This document shows, piece after piece, positions 35,032 through 44,011 of a DNA stretch of 64,000 nucleotides. The position numbers and the translations under genes are program-made. Source of the stretch: Aggregicoccus sp. 17bor-14 (GTDB lineage: Bacteria; Myxococcota; Myxococcia; Myxococcales; Myxococcaceae); the NCBI RefSeq assembly GCF_009659535.1, contig NZ_VJZZ01000001.1:325424-389423 (forward strand), read 5' to 3'. Each line of letters opens with the position of its first letter. Within the stretch, counting starts at the first letter, position 1. The notes beneath the pieces were generated by a model that saw only the letters and a list, made by a program, of their open reading frames with translations, had not been told where the DNA came from and did not search any database.

Positions 35032-36555
35032 TCACGCTGCGCGGCGCAGCCTCACGTTCGCGATCAGCGCGAGCAGCCGCACGCCTGTCGCGTGCAGGAC
35101 GGCGACGTAGCCCGTGGCGAACAGGATGCCGGCCACCGCGAGCGGCAGCGCGCGCCACACGAAGCCCGTGGGCAGGCCGAGGTACGCGTGCCCCAGGAAG
35201 AGCCGCAGCAGCGTGACGCCCAGCGCGGCGGCGGCGGCCGAGAGCCCCGCCTGGCCCAGCTGCCGCCAGGGGATGACGTCGCGCAGGTGCAGCGGGCGCT
35301 CCGGCGTGGAGAGCGCGCGCGGCAGGGGCATCAGCAGCGTGGCCTTGCCCACCACCTCCGCGAGCGCCCACGAGGCGATGCCGCCGGACATCCCGAAGTG
35401 GCGCACGCCCAGGTACACGAGCGGCAGCGTGACGAGCGCCTTGGTCAGGTACGAGAGGAAGATGGCGCGGGTGAAGCCGCGCGCGCGCAGCACGCCGTCC
35501 ATGGGCAGCACCGCGAGCGCCACGCCCAGCACGCTGACGCGGAAGATGGGCACCGCGGGCAGGAACTTCTGGCCGAACAGCGCCCCGATGAACTCGGGCG
35601 CGGCGGCGAAGAGGAAGGCGGCGAAGGGCAGGAACACGAAGGCGAGCTTGCCCGCGGCCTCCTTGAAGGCGTCCACTGCCTCGTCGAGCCTCCCCTCCTT
35701 CTCCAGCTCGCCGAGGCGCACCATCAGCACCTCGCTGGTGGGGGTGTAGAGCAGGTCCACCACCGGCAGCTGGAAGCAGCCCACGCGGTAGAGCGCGTAG
35801 AGCGCCGGGGCCACGGCGCCGGCCACCATGTACAGGTGCGCGTTCTGCTGCGGCACGCTGAGCAGCATCGCCGCGCCGAAGGGGGCCGCGTACGCGAGCT
35901 GCGCGCGCATCAGCTGCGGGCTGAACAGCGGCCCGGTGCTGCTGCGCAGGGTGAGCGCCCAGGTGGCCAGGTAGCGCGCGAGCGCGAAGCCCGCCACCGC
36001 CCACATCAGCCCGTGCAGCCCGAAGCCCAGCAGACAGGGCACCACCATCACGCCGGCGCGCACCGCGTCCGAGGCCAGGTACACGAGCGCGCTCTCGCGC
36101 GTGCGGCCCTGGCTGGTGAGGCTCACCTCCAGCGGCATCGCCCCGATGAGCAGCGCGGTGTAGAGCGCGAGCGGCGCGCGGAAGCTGAGCAGCGCGGGGT
36201 TGGAGAACCACGCGGCCACGGGCGAGAGCGCCGCCACCACCCCGAGCCCGCCCACGAGCCCCGCGGCGGTCATGAAGAGCAGCGTCTGCCCGAGGAAGGG
36301 GCGCTTCGCCTCCGCGCGCGGCAGGAAGTAGTAGAGGCTCTGCACCACCCCGAAGGGCAGCACGTAGTAGAGCGTCGTGGCGATGAGGAAGAGCTGGTAG
36401 TACGTGCCGTACTCGCTCAGGTTCAGCACCCGCGCGAGCACCAGGGGGATGGAGAGGGTCAGTCCGGCGGTGAAGAGCCGGGCGAGCACCAGGGGCCCCG
36501 CCTTGCCGAGGAAGCTTCCGCCTCCGGCACTCGCGGGGGCTGTACGGTCCTTCAC
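35032..36555 (-). CDS. exoM: Wzx-type polysaccharide flippase (ExoM-like)
   Basis: A 507-aa multi-pass inner-membrane protein of the MOP/oligosaccharide flippase superfamily, about 12-14 helices. It begins after a short polar tail with FLGKAGPLVLARLFTAGLTLSIPLVLARVL and EYGTYYQLFLI, typical of Wzx. It should move the undecaprenyl-linked repeat unit across the inner membrane. The GTG start at 36555 overlaps the exoL stop (GTGA), and the longer open frame upstream is only exoL shadow. M. xanthus ExoM is the flippase of the spore-coat pathway; gene order and family both agree. Confidence 0.82.
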   Translation of the reverse strand: MKDRTAPASAGGGSFLGKAGPLVLARLFTAGLTLSIPLVLARVLNLSEYGTYYQLFLIATTLYYVLPFGVVQSLYYFLPRAEAKRPFLGQTLLFMTAAGLVGGLGVVAALSPVAAWFSNPALLSFRAPLALYTALLIGAMPLEVSLTSQGRTRESALVYLASDAVRAGVMVVPCLLGFGLHGLMWAVAGFALARYLATWALTLRSSTGPLFSPQLMRAQLAYAAPFGAAMLLSVPQQNAHLYMVAGAVAPALYALYRVGCFQLPVVDLLYTPTSEVLMVRLGELEKEGRLDEAVDAFKEAAGKLAFVFLPFAAFLFAAAPEFIGALFGQKFLPAVPIFRVSVLGVALAVLPMDGVLRARGFTRAIFLSYLTKALVTLPLVYLGVRHFGMSGGIASWALAEVVGKATLLMPLPRALSTPERPLHLRDVIPWRQLGQAGLSAAAAALGVTLLRLFLGHAYLGLPTGFVWRALPLAVAGILFATGYVAVLHATGVRLLALIANVRLRRAA

Positions 36556-37748
36556 GGGTTCTCCTTGGGCAGGTTGTTGGCGGCGGCCGCGGCGCGCAGC
36601 GTCTGCGCCGCGAGAGAGGCGCTCAGGCCGCGCGCCTGGTGCGGGCGCTTGCCGAGCACCGGGCTGCTCATGCCGAGCACGCCGAAGCAGTCGTCGAGCT
36701 GGCAGGTAGTGAGGCTCGGCGAGTAGTCGCCGAGCATGCCGAGGCTGAAGTTCTCCCAGAGCACCTTGCGCTTGAGGGCGAAGGGGTCCCCGCCGATGCG
36801 GTTGGGCACGTCCTCGGTGGTGACGGCGGAGCGGAAGCCCTGCGCCTGCAGCACGCGGATGATCTCGTCCGAGTACCAGCCGTTGCAGTAGGCGAAGTCC
36901 TGCACGCGGCAGCCCAGCTCGCGCTCGATGGTGCGCTTGCTCTCGCCGATCTCCCGCTCCACGGACTCGGTGCTCTCCAGCGTGAGCACGGTGTGGCCCA
37001 GCGTGTGGGCGCCGAACTCGAAGCCGTCGCGGTGCATGCGGCGCACCTCGTCCCAGTTCATGATGTCGCCCTGCTCGGGGGTGAGGTCCGGGTCGCCGCC
37101 CAGCTGCTGCTCGAGCGCGTCGATGACCTCGGTGAGCGTGGAGCCGGGGTGCACCTCGATGAAGTCGTCCAGCGTGGCGCTCGCGCTCTTGTGCCCGGAG
37201 AGGATGGGCTGCAGGAGCTCGGCGGCCGCGGCGGGCAGCGTGTCGAAGAAGGGCCGGTTCTTGCGCTCCTGCATCTTGCGCACGAGGTGGAAGAGCCGGT
37301 CGTGGTTGAAGCGGCGATCCGTGCCGATGAACGCCGTGGGCAGATAGGTGATGGCCGGCACGCCCAGCTTCTTCAGCACCGGGTAGGCGTAGCGGTACAC
37401 GTCCCGGTAGCCGTCGTCGAAGGTCACCACGCACAGGTCCTTCTTCGCCGTGCGCCGGCCCGCCATCACGTCCACCGCGTCCCCGATGCTGGCGAAGTCG
37501 TAGCCGGCGGCCGCCGCCTCCTCGAGGTGCTTCTGGAAGGTCTCCTGGGAGATGAGCAGCCCGGGGATGGAGCGCTGCAGCTCGCCGGTGAAGTCGCTCA
37601 CCACGCGGTGGTAGCTGACGATGAGGATGCGCCGCCCGCCGGACTGGCTGCGGCGCCACTTCGCCATGGCGCTGCGCACCCCGCTGTAGTGCATGAAGCC
37701 CGCGGCCGCGCCCTTCACCACCCGACGAATCAGCATCGAACCCGACAT
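36552..37748 (-). CDS. exoL: Polysaccharide deacetylase, NodB-type (ExoL-like)
   Basis: A 398-aa carbohydrate esterase family 4 protein. Motif 1 is VVTFDDGYRD (catalytic base and metal Asp pair), motif 2 is FGAHTLGHTVL with the H-x3-H metal ligands, and later segments (YCNGWYSDEI) complete the NodB fold; an insert of about 70 residues lies between motifs 1 and 2. No clear signal peptide, so it may act on the cytoplasmic repeat unit. The ATG at 37748 is chosen; another at 37736 is possible and the GTG region further up lacks similarity. First gene of the exoL-M-N-O-P operon, about 47 nt downstream of a predicted sigma54 start. Confidence 0.78.
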   Translation of the reverse strand: MSGSMLIRRVVKGAAAGFMHYSGVRSAMAKWRRSQSGGRRILIVSYHRVVSDFTGELQRSIPGLLISQETFQKHLEEAAAAGYDFASIGDAVDVMAGRRTAKKDLCVVTFDDGYRDVYRYAYPVLKKLGVPAITYLPTAFIGTDRRFNHDRLFHLVRKMQERKNRPFFDTLPAAAAELLQPILSGHKSASATLDDFIEVHPGSTLTEVIDALEQQLGGDPDLTPEQGDIMNWDEVRRMHRDGFEFGAHTLGHTVLTLESTESVEREIGESKRTIERELGCRVQDFAYCNGWYSDEIIRVLQAQGFRSAVTTEDVPNRIGGDPFALKRKVLWENFSLGMLGDYSPSLTTCQLDDCFGVLGMSSPVLGKRPHQARGLSASLAAQTLRAAAAANNLPKENP

Positions 37749-37805
37749 ACCCGTCCCGACCCCCGCGCGTGCCCTGACGCGCCCTGTGGATTGGCGGCGC
37801 TCCGT

Positions 37806-37821
37806 TGCAGCCCCGGTGCCA
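37806..37821 (-). promoter_or_regulatory. Predicted sigma54 promoter of exoL-P
   Basis: On the minus strand TGGCAC-CGGGG-CTGCA matches the -24/-12 consensus TGGCAC-N5-TTGCW at all but one fixed position and has the required GG-N10-GC spacing. Predicted transcription start near 37795, about 47 nt before the exoL ATG. The rest of the 268-nt divergent gap (37749-38016) shows two TCCACCC copies 14 bp apart (37914-37920 and 37928-37934) upstream of it, and no clear promoter for ccmA. Confidence 0.6.
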
Positions 37822-38016
37822 GCGGCGCGCGCGCCAAGCGCCTGATCTTCCAACGCTCTGGGCGAGCCGATCCGCCGCTCCCGGGGCGAGCAGGCCTACC
37901 TGCTGAAAAACTTTCCACCCGAGCGGCTCCACCCTTCCCTGTGCGCCGCCGGGGGGCGCGGGGGTGCCGAGTCCGCTGGTGAACGCGGCGATTTCCGGCT
38001 ACTTACGCGGGCCTCC

Positions 38017-38685
38017 ATGCCCCCTCCCCCTTCCCCTGACGCTGTGCCGGCGCTCGCGCTGCACGACGTGAGCAAGCGCTACGGGCGCCGCTGGGCGCTC
38101 GCGCGGCTCAGCTATGCGCTGCCCGCGGGGCGCTCGCTGCTGCTCACCGGGCACAACGGCTCGGGGAAGACGACGCTGCTGCGCCTGGTGGCCACGGCGC
38201 TCAGCCCCACGGCGGGCCGGGTGGAGGTGCTGGGCAAGGACAGCGTGGGCGCGCGGGACGAGGTGCGGCGCGAGGTGGCGCTCTTGAGCCACGCGAGCTT
38301 CCTGTACGAGGACCTCACCGCGGAGCAGAACCTCACGGTGTTCGCGCGGCTGCTGGGCCTGCCCTCCCCGCGAGACGCCGCGCAGGGGCTGCTCACCCGG
38401 GTGGGGCTCACCCAGCGCTCGGACAGCCCGGTGCGCCAGTTCTCCGCGGGCATGCGCAAGCGGCTCGCCATCGCGCGGCTCCTGATGAAGCGGCCCTCGC
38501 TCGCGCTCCTGGACGAGCCCTTCGGGGAGCTGGACCCCGCGGGCATCGCGGCGATGGAGGAGATCATCGGGCAGCTGAAGCAGGAGGGGGTCACGGTGGT
38601 GCTCGCCACGCACCTGGTGGAGCAGGGCCTCGCGCTGTGCGAGGAGCGGCTGCACCTGCAGGACGGCCGGGCGGTGGCCGCGTGA
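38017..38685 (+). CDS. ccmA: Cytochrome c maturation ABC transporter ATP-binding protein CcmA
   Basis: A 222-aa ABC ATPase. Walker A GHNGSGKTTLLR at about 45-56, signature QFSAGMRKRLAIARLL, Walker B LALLDEPFGELD and the H-loop ATHLVEQG are intact. With CcmB it forms the ATPase that releases holo-CcmE from the CcmC-D-heme complex in System I cytochrome c biogenesis. Together with eight ccm genes in order, the assignment is secure. ATG start; the stop overlaps the ccmB GTG as GTGA. First gene of the plus-strand ccm cluster, divergent from exoL. Confidence 0.92.
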   Translation: MPPPPSPDAVPALALHDVSKRYGRRWALARLSYALPAGRSLLLTGHNGSGKTTLLRLVATALSPTAGRVEVLGKDSVGARDEVRREVALLSHASFLYEDLTAEQNLTVFARLLGLPSPRDAAQGLLTRVGLTQRSDSPVRQFSAGMRKRLAIARLLMKRPSLALLDEPFGELDPAGIAAMEEIIGQLKQEGVTVVLATHLVEQGLALCEERLHLQDGRAVAA

Positions 38686-39380
38686 GCGCGCCGCGCCAGG
38701 GAGTGGGGCTCGCGCGCACGACGCTCGCGCTGCTGGGCAAGGACCTGCTCATCGAGTGGCGCACCCGCGCGCGGCTCAACGCGCTGGTGTTCTTCTCGCT
38801 CGCCACGCTGCTGCTCTTCTCGTTCGCGCTGGGGCCGGACACGCGCCTGCTGGAGCGCAACGCGGGCGGCTACCTCTGGCTCGCCATCCTCTTCGCCAGC
38901 GTGCTCGCGCTGGGCGAGAGCTTCCGGGTGGAGCAGGAGAACGCCTGCCTGGATGGCCTGCGGCTCACCCCGGCGGACGCGCGCGCCATCTTCCTGTCCA
39001 AGGCGCTGGGCAACGGGCTGCTGCTCGTGGTGCTCGGGGTGCTGCTGGTGCCGGTGATGGCGGCGCTCTACGGAGTGAAGATCACGCTCGGGCTGTTGCC
39101 CCTGGGTCTCACCCTTCTGCTCGGCTGTATGGGGCTCAGCGCGCCGGGCACCGTGTACGCCTCCATCGCGAGCAACGCCCGCGCGCGGGACGTGCTCCTG
39201 CCGCTGTTACTCTTCCCCCTGATCATCCCGGCGCTCCTCGCCGCCGCCAAGGCCACCAACCTGGTCCTCCAGGGTGACCCGATGAATCAGCTGAGCTCAT
39301 GGCTCAAGCTTCTGGCGGGCTTCAATCTGATATACTGGAGCCTGGGCTTCGTGCTGTTCCCCCGGGTGATCGAGGACTAG
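38682..39380 (+). CDS. ccmB: Heme exporter membrane subunit CcmB
   Basis: A 232-aa inner-membrane protein with six hydrophobic helices; LLGKDLLIEWRTRARLNALVFF at the start and VLALGESFRVEQENACLDGLRLTP are typical CcmB signatures. It is the permease partner of CcmA. GTG start overlapping the ccmA stop by GTGA; the longer open frame is ccmA shadow. It is followed after 19 nt by ccmC. Confidence 0.93.
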   Translation: MSAPRQGVGLARTTLALLGKDLLIEWRTRARLNALVFFSLATLLLFSFALGPDTRLLERNAGGYLWLAILFASVLALGESFRVEQENACLDGLRLTPADARAIFLSKALGNGLLLVVLGVLLVPVMAALYGVKITLGLLPLGLTLLLGCMGLSAPGTVYASIASNARARDVLLPLLLFPLIIPALLAAAKATNLVLQGDPMNQLSSWLKLLAGFNLIYWSLGFVLFPRVIED

Positions 39381-39399
39381 GGACCGAAGGGCCAAACCT

Positions 39400-40098
39400 A
39401 TGGGCAAATCCAAGACCGTCTGGGTGCTGGGGGCACTGGCCGCAGTGCTGCTGGTGGTGGGCCACTACCTCGGGCTCGCGTGGGCGCCGCCCGACCGCGA
39501 GATGGGCGACGTGCAGCGCATCATGTACGTGCACGTGCCGCTGCAGTGGATGGCCTGCCTGCTGCTCACGCTGAACTTCGGCTGCGCGCTCGCCTACCTC
39601 TTCAAGGCGAGCTGGCGCACGGACGCGCTCGCGGAGGCCTCGGCCGAGGTGGGCCTGGTGTGCGCGACGCTGGGCCTCGTCACCGGCTCCATCTGGGGCA
39701 AGCCCACGTGGGGGGTGTACTGGTCGTGGGATCCGCGGCTCACCGCGGAGGCGATCATGATCGTCACCTACACGGGCTACCTCGCGCTGCGCCGCTTCGT
39801 GGAGGACCCGGAGCGGCGCGCGGTGTGGAGCGCGGTGGTGGGGATCATCGGCTTCGTGAACCTGCCCATCGTCTGGTTCAGCGTGCGCTGGTGGCGCAGC
39901 CTGCACCAGGTGCAGAGCAGCCCGCGCACCGTGGACCCGCAGATGGTGCTGCCCCTGCGGGTGAACGCCTTCGGCTTCCTCGCGCTGGTGTGCGCGTTCG
40001 TCCTCATCCGCTACTGGATTGCCCTGCGCGAGCGCGAGGCCGAGGTGGCCCTGCCAGACGCGCTGCCCAGCGCGCCGCACCCCCGGGAGGTCGCATGA
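39400..40098 (+). CDS. ccmC: Heme-handling protein CcmC
   Basis: A 232-aa six-helix membrane protein of the heme-handling family. The tryptophan-rich WWD-type motif reads WGVYWSWDPRLT near 105-116, and histidines flank it (MYVHVPLQWM and RSLHQVQ) as heme ligands. CcmC loads heme onto CcmE. ATG start; the stop overlaps the ccmD ATG (ATGA). Confidence 0.95.
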   Translation: MGKSKTVWVLGALAAVLLVVGHYLGLAWAPPDREMGDVQRIMYVHVPLQWMACLLLTLNFGCALAYLFKASWRTDALAEASAEVGLVCATLGLVTGSIWGKPTWGVYWSWDPRLTAEAIMIVTYTGYLALRRFVEDPERRAVWSAVVGIIGFVNLPIVWFSVRWWRSLHQVQSSPRTVDPQMVLPLRVNAFGFLALVCAFVLIRYWIALREREAEVALPDALPSAPHPREVA

Positions 40099-40328
40099 TG
40101 CCCCTTGCTTCGGTTGCCTCGGTGCTCTCCTCGGGGCTGCTCGCCCAGGCGGCGGATGCCGCCTCGCGCGTGGGCGTGGGCCGCATCGTGGGCGGCTGGG
40201 ACTTCGTGGGGCGCGCGTACGGCGTGGCCTGGGCGGGGCTCGCGCTCTACGCGCTCTCGCTCTGGGTGCGCCGCCCGCGCACGCAGGACCTTCCGCCCGC
40301 TGGCAACCGCGGGCCTTCGGGGAAGTGA
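40095..40328 (+). CDS. ccmD: Small heme exporter protein CcmD
   Basis: A 77-aa single-span membrane protein. The core WDFVGRAYGVAWAGLALYAL followed by WVRRPR is the recognisable CcmD helix with its basic cytoplasmic end. It stabilises the CcmC-CcmE-heme complex. The N-terminal 35 residues before the helix are longer than usual. It starts at an ATG inside the ccmC stop (ATGATG) and ends 5 nt before ccmE. Small size and position between ccmC and ccmE support the call. Confidence 0.82.
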   Translation: MMPLASVASVLSSGLLAQAADAASRVGVGRIVGGWDFVGRAYGVAWAGLALYALSLWVRRPRTQDLPPAGNRGPSGK

Positions 40329-40333
40329 CGGCC

Positions 40334-40876
40334 ATGGAATCGGAGAAGAAGCCGGCGATGAAGCCCACCACCCGCAACCGCCTCCTCGCGCTCGGCGCGC
40401 TGCTCGTCGCCGCGGCGGGGCTCGCCTTCGTGTCGCTGGGGAAGATTGGCGACAACCTCGTCTACTACTGGAGCCCCTCGGAGATGCTCGCCAAGGGCGA
40501 GGACGCGTACGGGGCCACGGTGCGTCTGGGCGGCCTCGTGCAGCCGGGCAGCATCCACTGGGACGAGACCCACACCTCGCTCACCTTCCGCGTGGCGCAG
40601 GGGCTCGAGCCGAGCGCCGCGAGCGTGCTGGTACGCAGCACGGAGGTGCCGCCGCAGATGTTCCGCGAGCGCATCGGCGTGGTGGTGGAGGGCACCTATG
40701 ACGCCTCGCACGTCTTCAGCTCCAACCGGCTGATGGTGAACCACTCCAACGAGTACCGGGCGCCCAAGAACAGCGACGACGTGAAGAAGCTGTACCAGAC
40801 GCTGGAGCCGGAGAAGACCGCGTCCAATGGCGCCCCCGGCGAGGGCATCAGCGGCGGTCCGGGGGGCAAGCCTTGA
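40334..40876 (+). CDS. ccmE: Cytochrome c heme chaperone CcmE
   Basis: A 180-aa periplasmic heme chaperone anchored by one N-terminal helix (about 16-35). The OB-fold domain contains the covalent heme-binding motif VNHSNEY with H137 and Y141. The C-terminal tail is Pro/Gly-rich and flexible. It carries heme from CcmC to CcmF/H. The ATG lies 5 nt after the ccmD stop. The stop TGA is overlapped by the TTG start of ccmF. Confidence 0.93.
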   Translation: MESEKKPAMKPTTRNRLLALGALLVAAAGLAFVSLGKIGDNLVYYWSPSEMLAKGEDAYGATVRLGGLVQPGSIHWDETHTSLTFRVAQGLEPSAASVLVRSTEVPPQMFRERIGVVVEGTYDASHVFSSNRLMVNHSNEYRAPKNSDDVKKLYQTLEPEKTASNGAPGEGISGGPGGKP

Positions 40877-42894
40877 ACGGGCTGGTGGGCTACGGCCTCA
40901 TCCTCGCGGGGCTCGCGTTCGCGACCTTCGGCGCGATCGTGGGGCTCACGGCCGGCATGCGCCGCAGCACGGGCAGCCTGCGCTGGGTGCGCGCCTGCGT
41001 GTGGGGCTTCTTCCTGTGCATGGCGGGCAGCAACCTGACCATGGTGCACGCGCTCGTCACCCACGACTTCAGCGTGCGCTACGTGGCGCAGGTGGGCAGC
41101 CGGGCCACGCCCCTGCTCTACACGGTGGTGAGCCTGTGGAGCGCGCTCGAGGGCTCCATCCTCTTCTGGGGCCTCATCATGGGCAGCTACGTGCTCGCCT
41201 TCATGCTGGCGAGCCGCCGCGAGGAGCCGCGCCACCTCACGCTCGCGCTGGGCACCATGCTCGGGGTGGGCATCTTCTTCGCCTTCCTCATCGCGGGGCC
41301 GGCGAACCCGTGGAGCGCGGTGAGCCCGGTCCCGCCGGACGGGCCGGGCCCCAACGCGCTGCTGCAGAACCACTTCCTCATGGTGATCCACCCGCCGATG
41401 CTCTACCTCGGCTACGTGGGCATGACCGTGCCCTTCGGGGTCGCCGTGGCAGCGCTGCTGGGAGGCGAGCTGCGCGAGAGCTGGATGGCCCCCCTGCGGC
41501 GCTGGACGCTCATCGCGTGGACCTTCCTGTCCGTGGGCATCATCCTGGGCAGCTGGTGGGCGTACGCGGTGCTGGGCTGGGGCGGCTACTGGGCGTGGGA
41601 TCCGGTGGAGAACGCGAGCTTCCTGCCGTGGCTCACGGCGACCGCGTTCATCCACTCGACGATGGTGCAGGAGCGCAAGCGCATGCTGAAGCTCTGGACC
41701 ATCAGCCTCGCGCTGGCGAGCTTCGTGCTCACCATCCTGGGCACCTTCATGACCCGCTCGGGCATCTTCAACTCGGTGCACTCCTTCACCCAGTCGGAGA
41801 TCGGCCCCACCTTCCTGGTGTTCATCGCCTTCCTGCTGGTGGTGTGCATCGCGCTGCTCGCGGCGCGCGGACACCTGCTCGTGGCCGAGGGCTACGTGAA
41901 GAGCCTCGCGAGCCGCGAGGCCAGCATCCTGGTGAACAACCTGGTGTTCGTGGCCATCACCTTCACGGTGCTCATCGGCACGCTCTACCCGCTCATCAGC
42001 GAGGCGGTGCGCGGCGTGCGCGTGAGCGTGGGCGAGCCCTACTTCAACAAGATGGCGGTGCCCGGCGGCATCGCGGTGCTCTTCCTGATGGGCGTGGGGC
42101 CCATGCTCCCCTGGGGGAGCTCGGACCCGGCCACGGTGCGCCGGCAGTTCGTGGTGCCCTCGCTGGTGGGGCTCGCGGTGACGGCGGCCTGCTACGCGGC
42201 GGGGCTGCGCGGCTTCTACCCGCTGCTCACCTTCGGCCTCGCGGGCTTCGTCACCCTCGTCACCCTGCGTGAGCTTGCCCTGCCCGTCCGGGTGCGGATG
42301 CGCGAGCGCAAGGAGGGGCTGGTGGGGGCGCTCTTCGGCAGCGCCACCAAGGCGCGCCGCCGCTTCGGCGGGTACATCGTGCACCTGGCCATCGTGCTCA
42401 TCATCGTGGCCGTCGCCGCGAGCAGCTCGTACGTGACCCACGCCACGGCCACCGTGCGCGAGGGGCAGAGCTTCGCCATCGGCGGCTACAGCGTGAAGTA
42501 CCTGGGGCTCACCAGCGGCCGGGAGCCGCGGCGCACCTTCGTGGCCACGAAGCTCGAGGTGACCACGCCGGGCGGCAAGGTGGAGCCGCTCGCGCCGCGG
42601 ATGAACTACTACGAGCGGATGACCGACCCGGTGGGCAGCCCCGCCGTGCGCGACCACCCGGGCGAGGACCTCTACGTGTCGCTGCTCGCCTTCAGCGAGG
42701 GCGGCGCCACGGCGAGCTTCAACGCGTGGGTGTTCCCGCTGGTGAGCTGGATCTGGTGGAGCATCCCGCTGCTGGTGCTCGGCTCGCTCATCTCGCTGTG
42801 GCCCTCGCGCCGGGCGCGCACGAGCGCGGCCGGGAGCGCCGGTGCCCAGGTCGCCTCCGTGCCTTCGGCCTCGGCCGAGCGGGGGGCCGCATGA
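40873..42894 (+). CDS. ccmF: Heme lyase subunit CcmF
   Basis: A 673-aa polytopic membrane protein with some 14-15 helices, the heme-lyase core that ligates heme to apocytochrome c. The WWD motif reads [19 protein letters not shown] near 235-253; further signatures are SAFEGS-like [11 protein letters not shown] and [12 protein letters not shown]. The protein appears to start at TTG 40873, overlapping the ccmE stop (TTGA); a GTG at 40885 is the alternative. The stop overlaps the ccmG ATG. Confidence 0.95.
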   Translation: MNGLVGYGLILAGLAFATFGAIVGLTAGMRRSTGSLRWVRACVWGFFLCMAGSNLTMVHALVTHDFSVRYVAQVGSRATPLLYTVVSLWSALEGSILFWGLIMGSYVLAFMLASRREEPRHLTLALGTMLGVGIFFAFLIAGPANPWSAVSPVPPDGPGPNALLQNHFLMVIHPPMLYLGYVGMTVPFGVAVAALLGGELRESWMAPLRRWTLIAWTFLSVGIILGSWWAYAVLGWGGYWAWDPVENASFLPWLTATAFIHSTMVQERKRMLKLWTISLALASFVLTILGTFMTRSGIFNSVHSFTQSEIGPTFLVFIAFLLVVCIALLAARGHLLVAEGYVKSLASREASILVNNLVFVAITFTVLIGTLYPLISEAVRGVRVSVGEPYFNKMAVPGGIAVLFLMGVGPMLPWGSSDPATVRRQFVVPSLVGLAVTAACYAAGLRGFYPLLTFGLAGFVTLVTLRELALPVRVRMRERKEGLVGALFGSATKARRRFGGYIVHLAIVLIIVAVAASSSYVTHATATVREGQSFAIGGYSVKYLGLTSGREPRRTFVATKLEVTTPGGKVEPLAPRMNYYERMTDPVGSPAVRDHPGEDLYVSLLAFSEGGATASFNAWVFPLVSWIWWSIPLLVLGSLISLWPSRRARTSAAGSAGAQVASVPSASAERGAA

Positions 42895-43430
42895 GGTGGA
42901 AGCTGCCCGTGGGGCTCGCCGTCGTGAGCGTGGCGCTGCTCGTGGTGCTGTGGAAGGGCTTCGGGCGCGACCCGCACGAGGTGCCCTTCATGATGCAGGG
43001 CAAGCCCGCTCCCGCCTTCACCCTCAAGGCGCTGAATACCGGTGAGACGGTGAGCCTCGCCGCCCTCAAGGGCCAGCCGGTGGTGCTCAACTTCTGGGCG
43101 TCCTGGTGCGGGCCCTGCGAGGGCGAGCACCCGGTGCTCGAGTGGGGCGCGCGCAAGCTGGGCCAGGACGCGCGCTTCCTCGGCGTCATCTTCGAGGACA
43201 CGGACGACAACGCCCGCGCCTTCCTGCGCCGCCACGGCGAGAGCTTCACCCAGCTCGTGGACCCCCGCTCGCAGATGGCGGTGGACTACGGGGTCGCGGG
43301 CGTGCCCGAGACCTACTTCATCGACGCGGATGGCATCATCCGCGGCAAGCACGTGGGGCCCATCGATCCGGACACCCTGGAGGCCGCCGTGAGGGCGCTG
43401 CGCGAGCCTGCAGCCGCTCCGGCGCGCTGA
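42891..43430 (+). CDS. ccmG: Thiol:disulfide oxidoreductase CcmG/DsbE (TlpA-like)
   Basis: A 179-aa membrane-anchored thioredoxin-fold protein. One N-terminal helix (about 5-22) precedes the thioredoxin domain with active site WCGPC (C73, C76) and the cis-Pro region GVPETYFID. It keeps the CxxCH cysteines of apocytochrome c reduced. It starts at an ATG overlapping the ccmF stop. After it comes a 95-nt gap with a hairpin before ccmH. Confidence 0.92.
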   Translation: MRWKLPVGLAVVSVALLVVLWKGFGRDPHEVPFMMQGKPAPAFTLKALNTGETVSLAALKGQPVVLNFWASWCGPCEGEHPVLEWGARKLGQDARFLGVIFEDTDDNARAFLRRHGESFTQLVDPRSQMAVDYGVAGVPETYFIDADGIIRGKHVGPIDPDTLEAAVRALREPAAAPAR

Positions 43431-43486
43431 GGCGCGCAGTGGAGCGCGCGACGCCAGCTCCCCCATCGGCCCCGCCCGGGGCTTTC

Positions 43487-43503
43487 CCGGTGCAAGGCAC
43501 CGG
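43487..43503 (+). other. Hairpin in the ccmG-ccmH gap
   Basis: CCGGTGC-AAG-GCACCGG, a perfect 7-bp stem with a 3-nt loop, 22 nt before the ccmH start. A second GC-rich stem (about 43470-43482) precedes it. It is the only sizeable gap in an otherwise overlapping cluster, so this may be a processing or attenuation site. Confidence 0.35.
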
Positions 43504-43525
43504 CGCAAGCAGTAGGACGTACCCC

Positions 43526-44011
43526 ATGAGCCTCCTCCTTCCCCTCACGCTCGCGCTCGGCCTCGCCGCGGGCCAGTACGCGCCGCAGCAGGCCGGAAGC
43601 CAGCCGCTCGCCCCGCCGCTGGAGCAGCGCGTGCAGAAGCTGGGCAAGGAGCTGCGCTGCGCGGTGTGCCAGGGCCTCTCGATCACCGACAGCCCGTCCT
43701 CCATGGCGCGCGCCCAGCTGGACAAGGTGCGCGAGCTCGTCTCCGAGGGGAAGAACGACCAGGAGGTGCGCGACTACTTCGTCGCGCGCTACGGCGAGTG
43801 GGTGCTGCTGCAGCCCAAGGCCGAGGGCTTCAACCTCTTCGTCTGGCTCGGCCCCGGGGTGCTGCTGCTGGTGGGCGCCTTCGTGATCCTCCGCCAGGTG
43901 CGCCGCGCCCCCGAGCCCGCTGCAGCCCCGCATTCGCCCTCCTCCACTCCCGTCCCGGCCGAGGCCGAGGACCCCTACCTCCAGGCCGTGCGCCGGGACC
44001 TCGAGCGATGA
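43526..44011 (+). CDS. ccmH: Cytochrome c biogenesis protein CcmH/CycL
   Basis: A 161-aa protein with signal peptide, periplasmic three-helix domain bearing the LRCxxCQ redox motif (C45, C48, LRCAVCQGLSITDS) and a C-terminal membrane helix (about 107-126). It reduces apocytochrome c and works with CcmF and CcmI in the heme-ligation complex. ATG start with a GGACG-type site. The stop overlaps the ccmI start (ATGA). Confidence 0.93.
   Translation: MSLLLPLTLALGLAAGQYAPQQAGSQPLAPPLEQRVQKLGKELRCAVCQGLSITDSPSSMARAQLDKVRELVSEGKNDQEVRDYFVARYGEWVLLQPKAEGFNLFVWLGPGVLLLVGAFVILRQVRRAPEPAAAPHSPSSTPVPAEAEDPYLQAVRRDLER

Noticed and set aside
38017-38100. Sigma70 promoter for the ccm cluster in the exoL-ccmA gap
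   Set aside because: No -35/-10 pair with acceptable spacing was found toward ccmA. Expression must start there, but I cannot point to the site.
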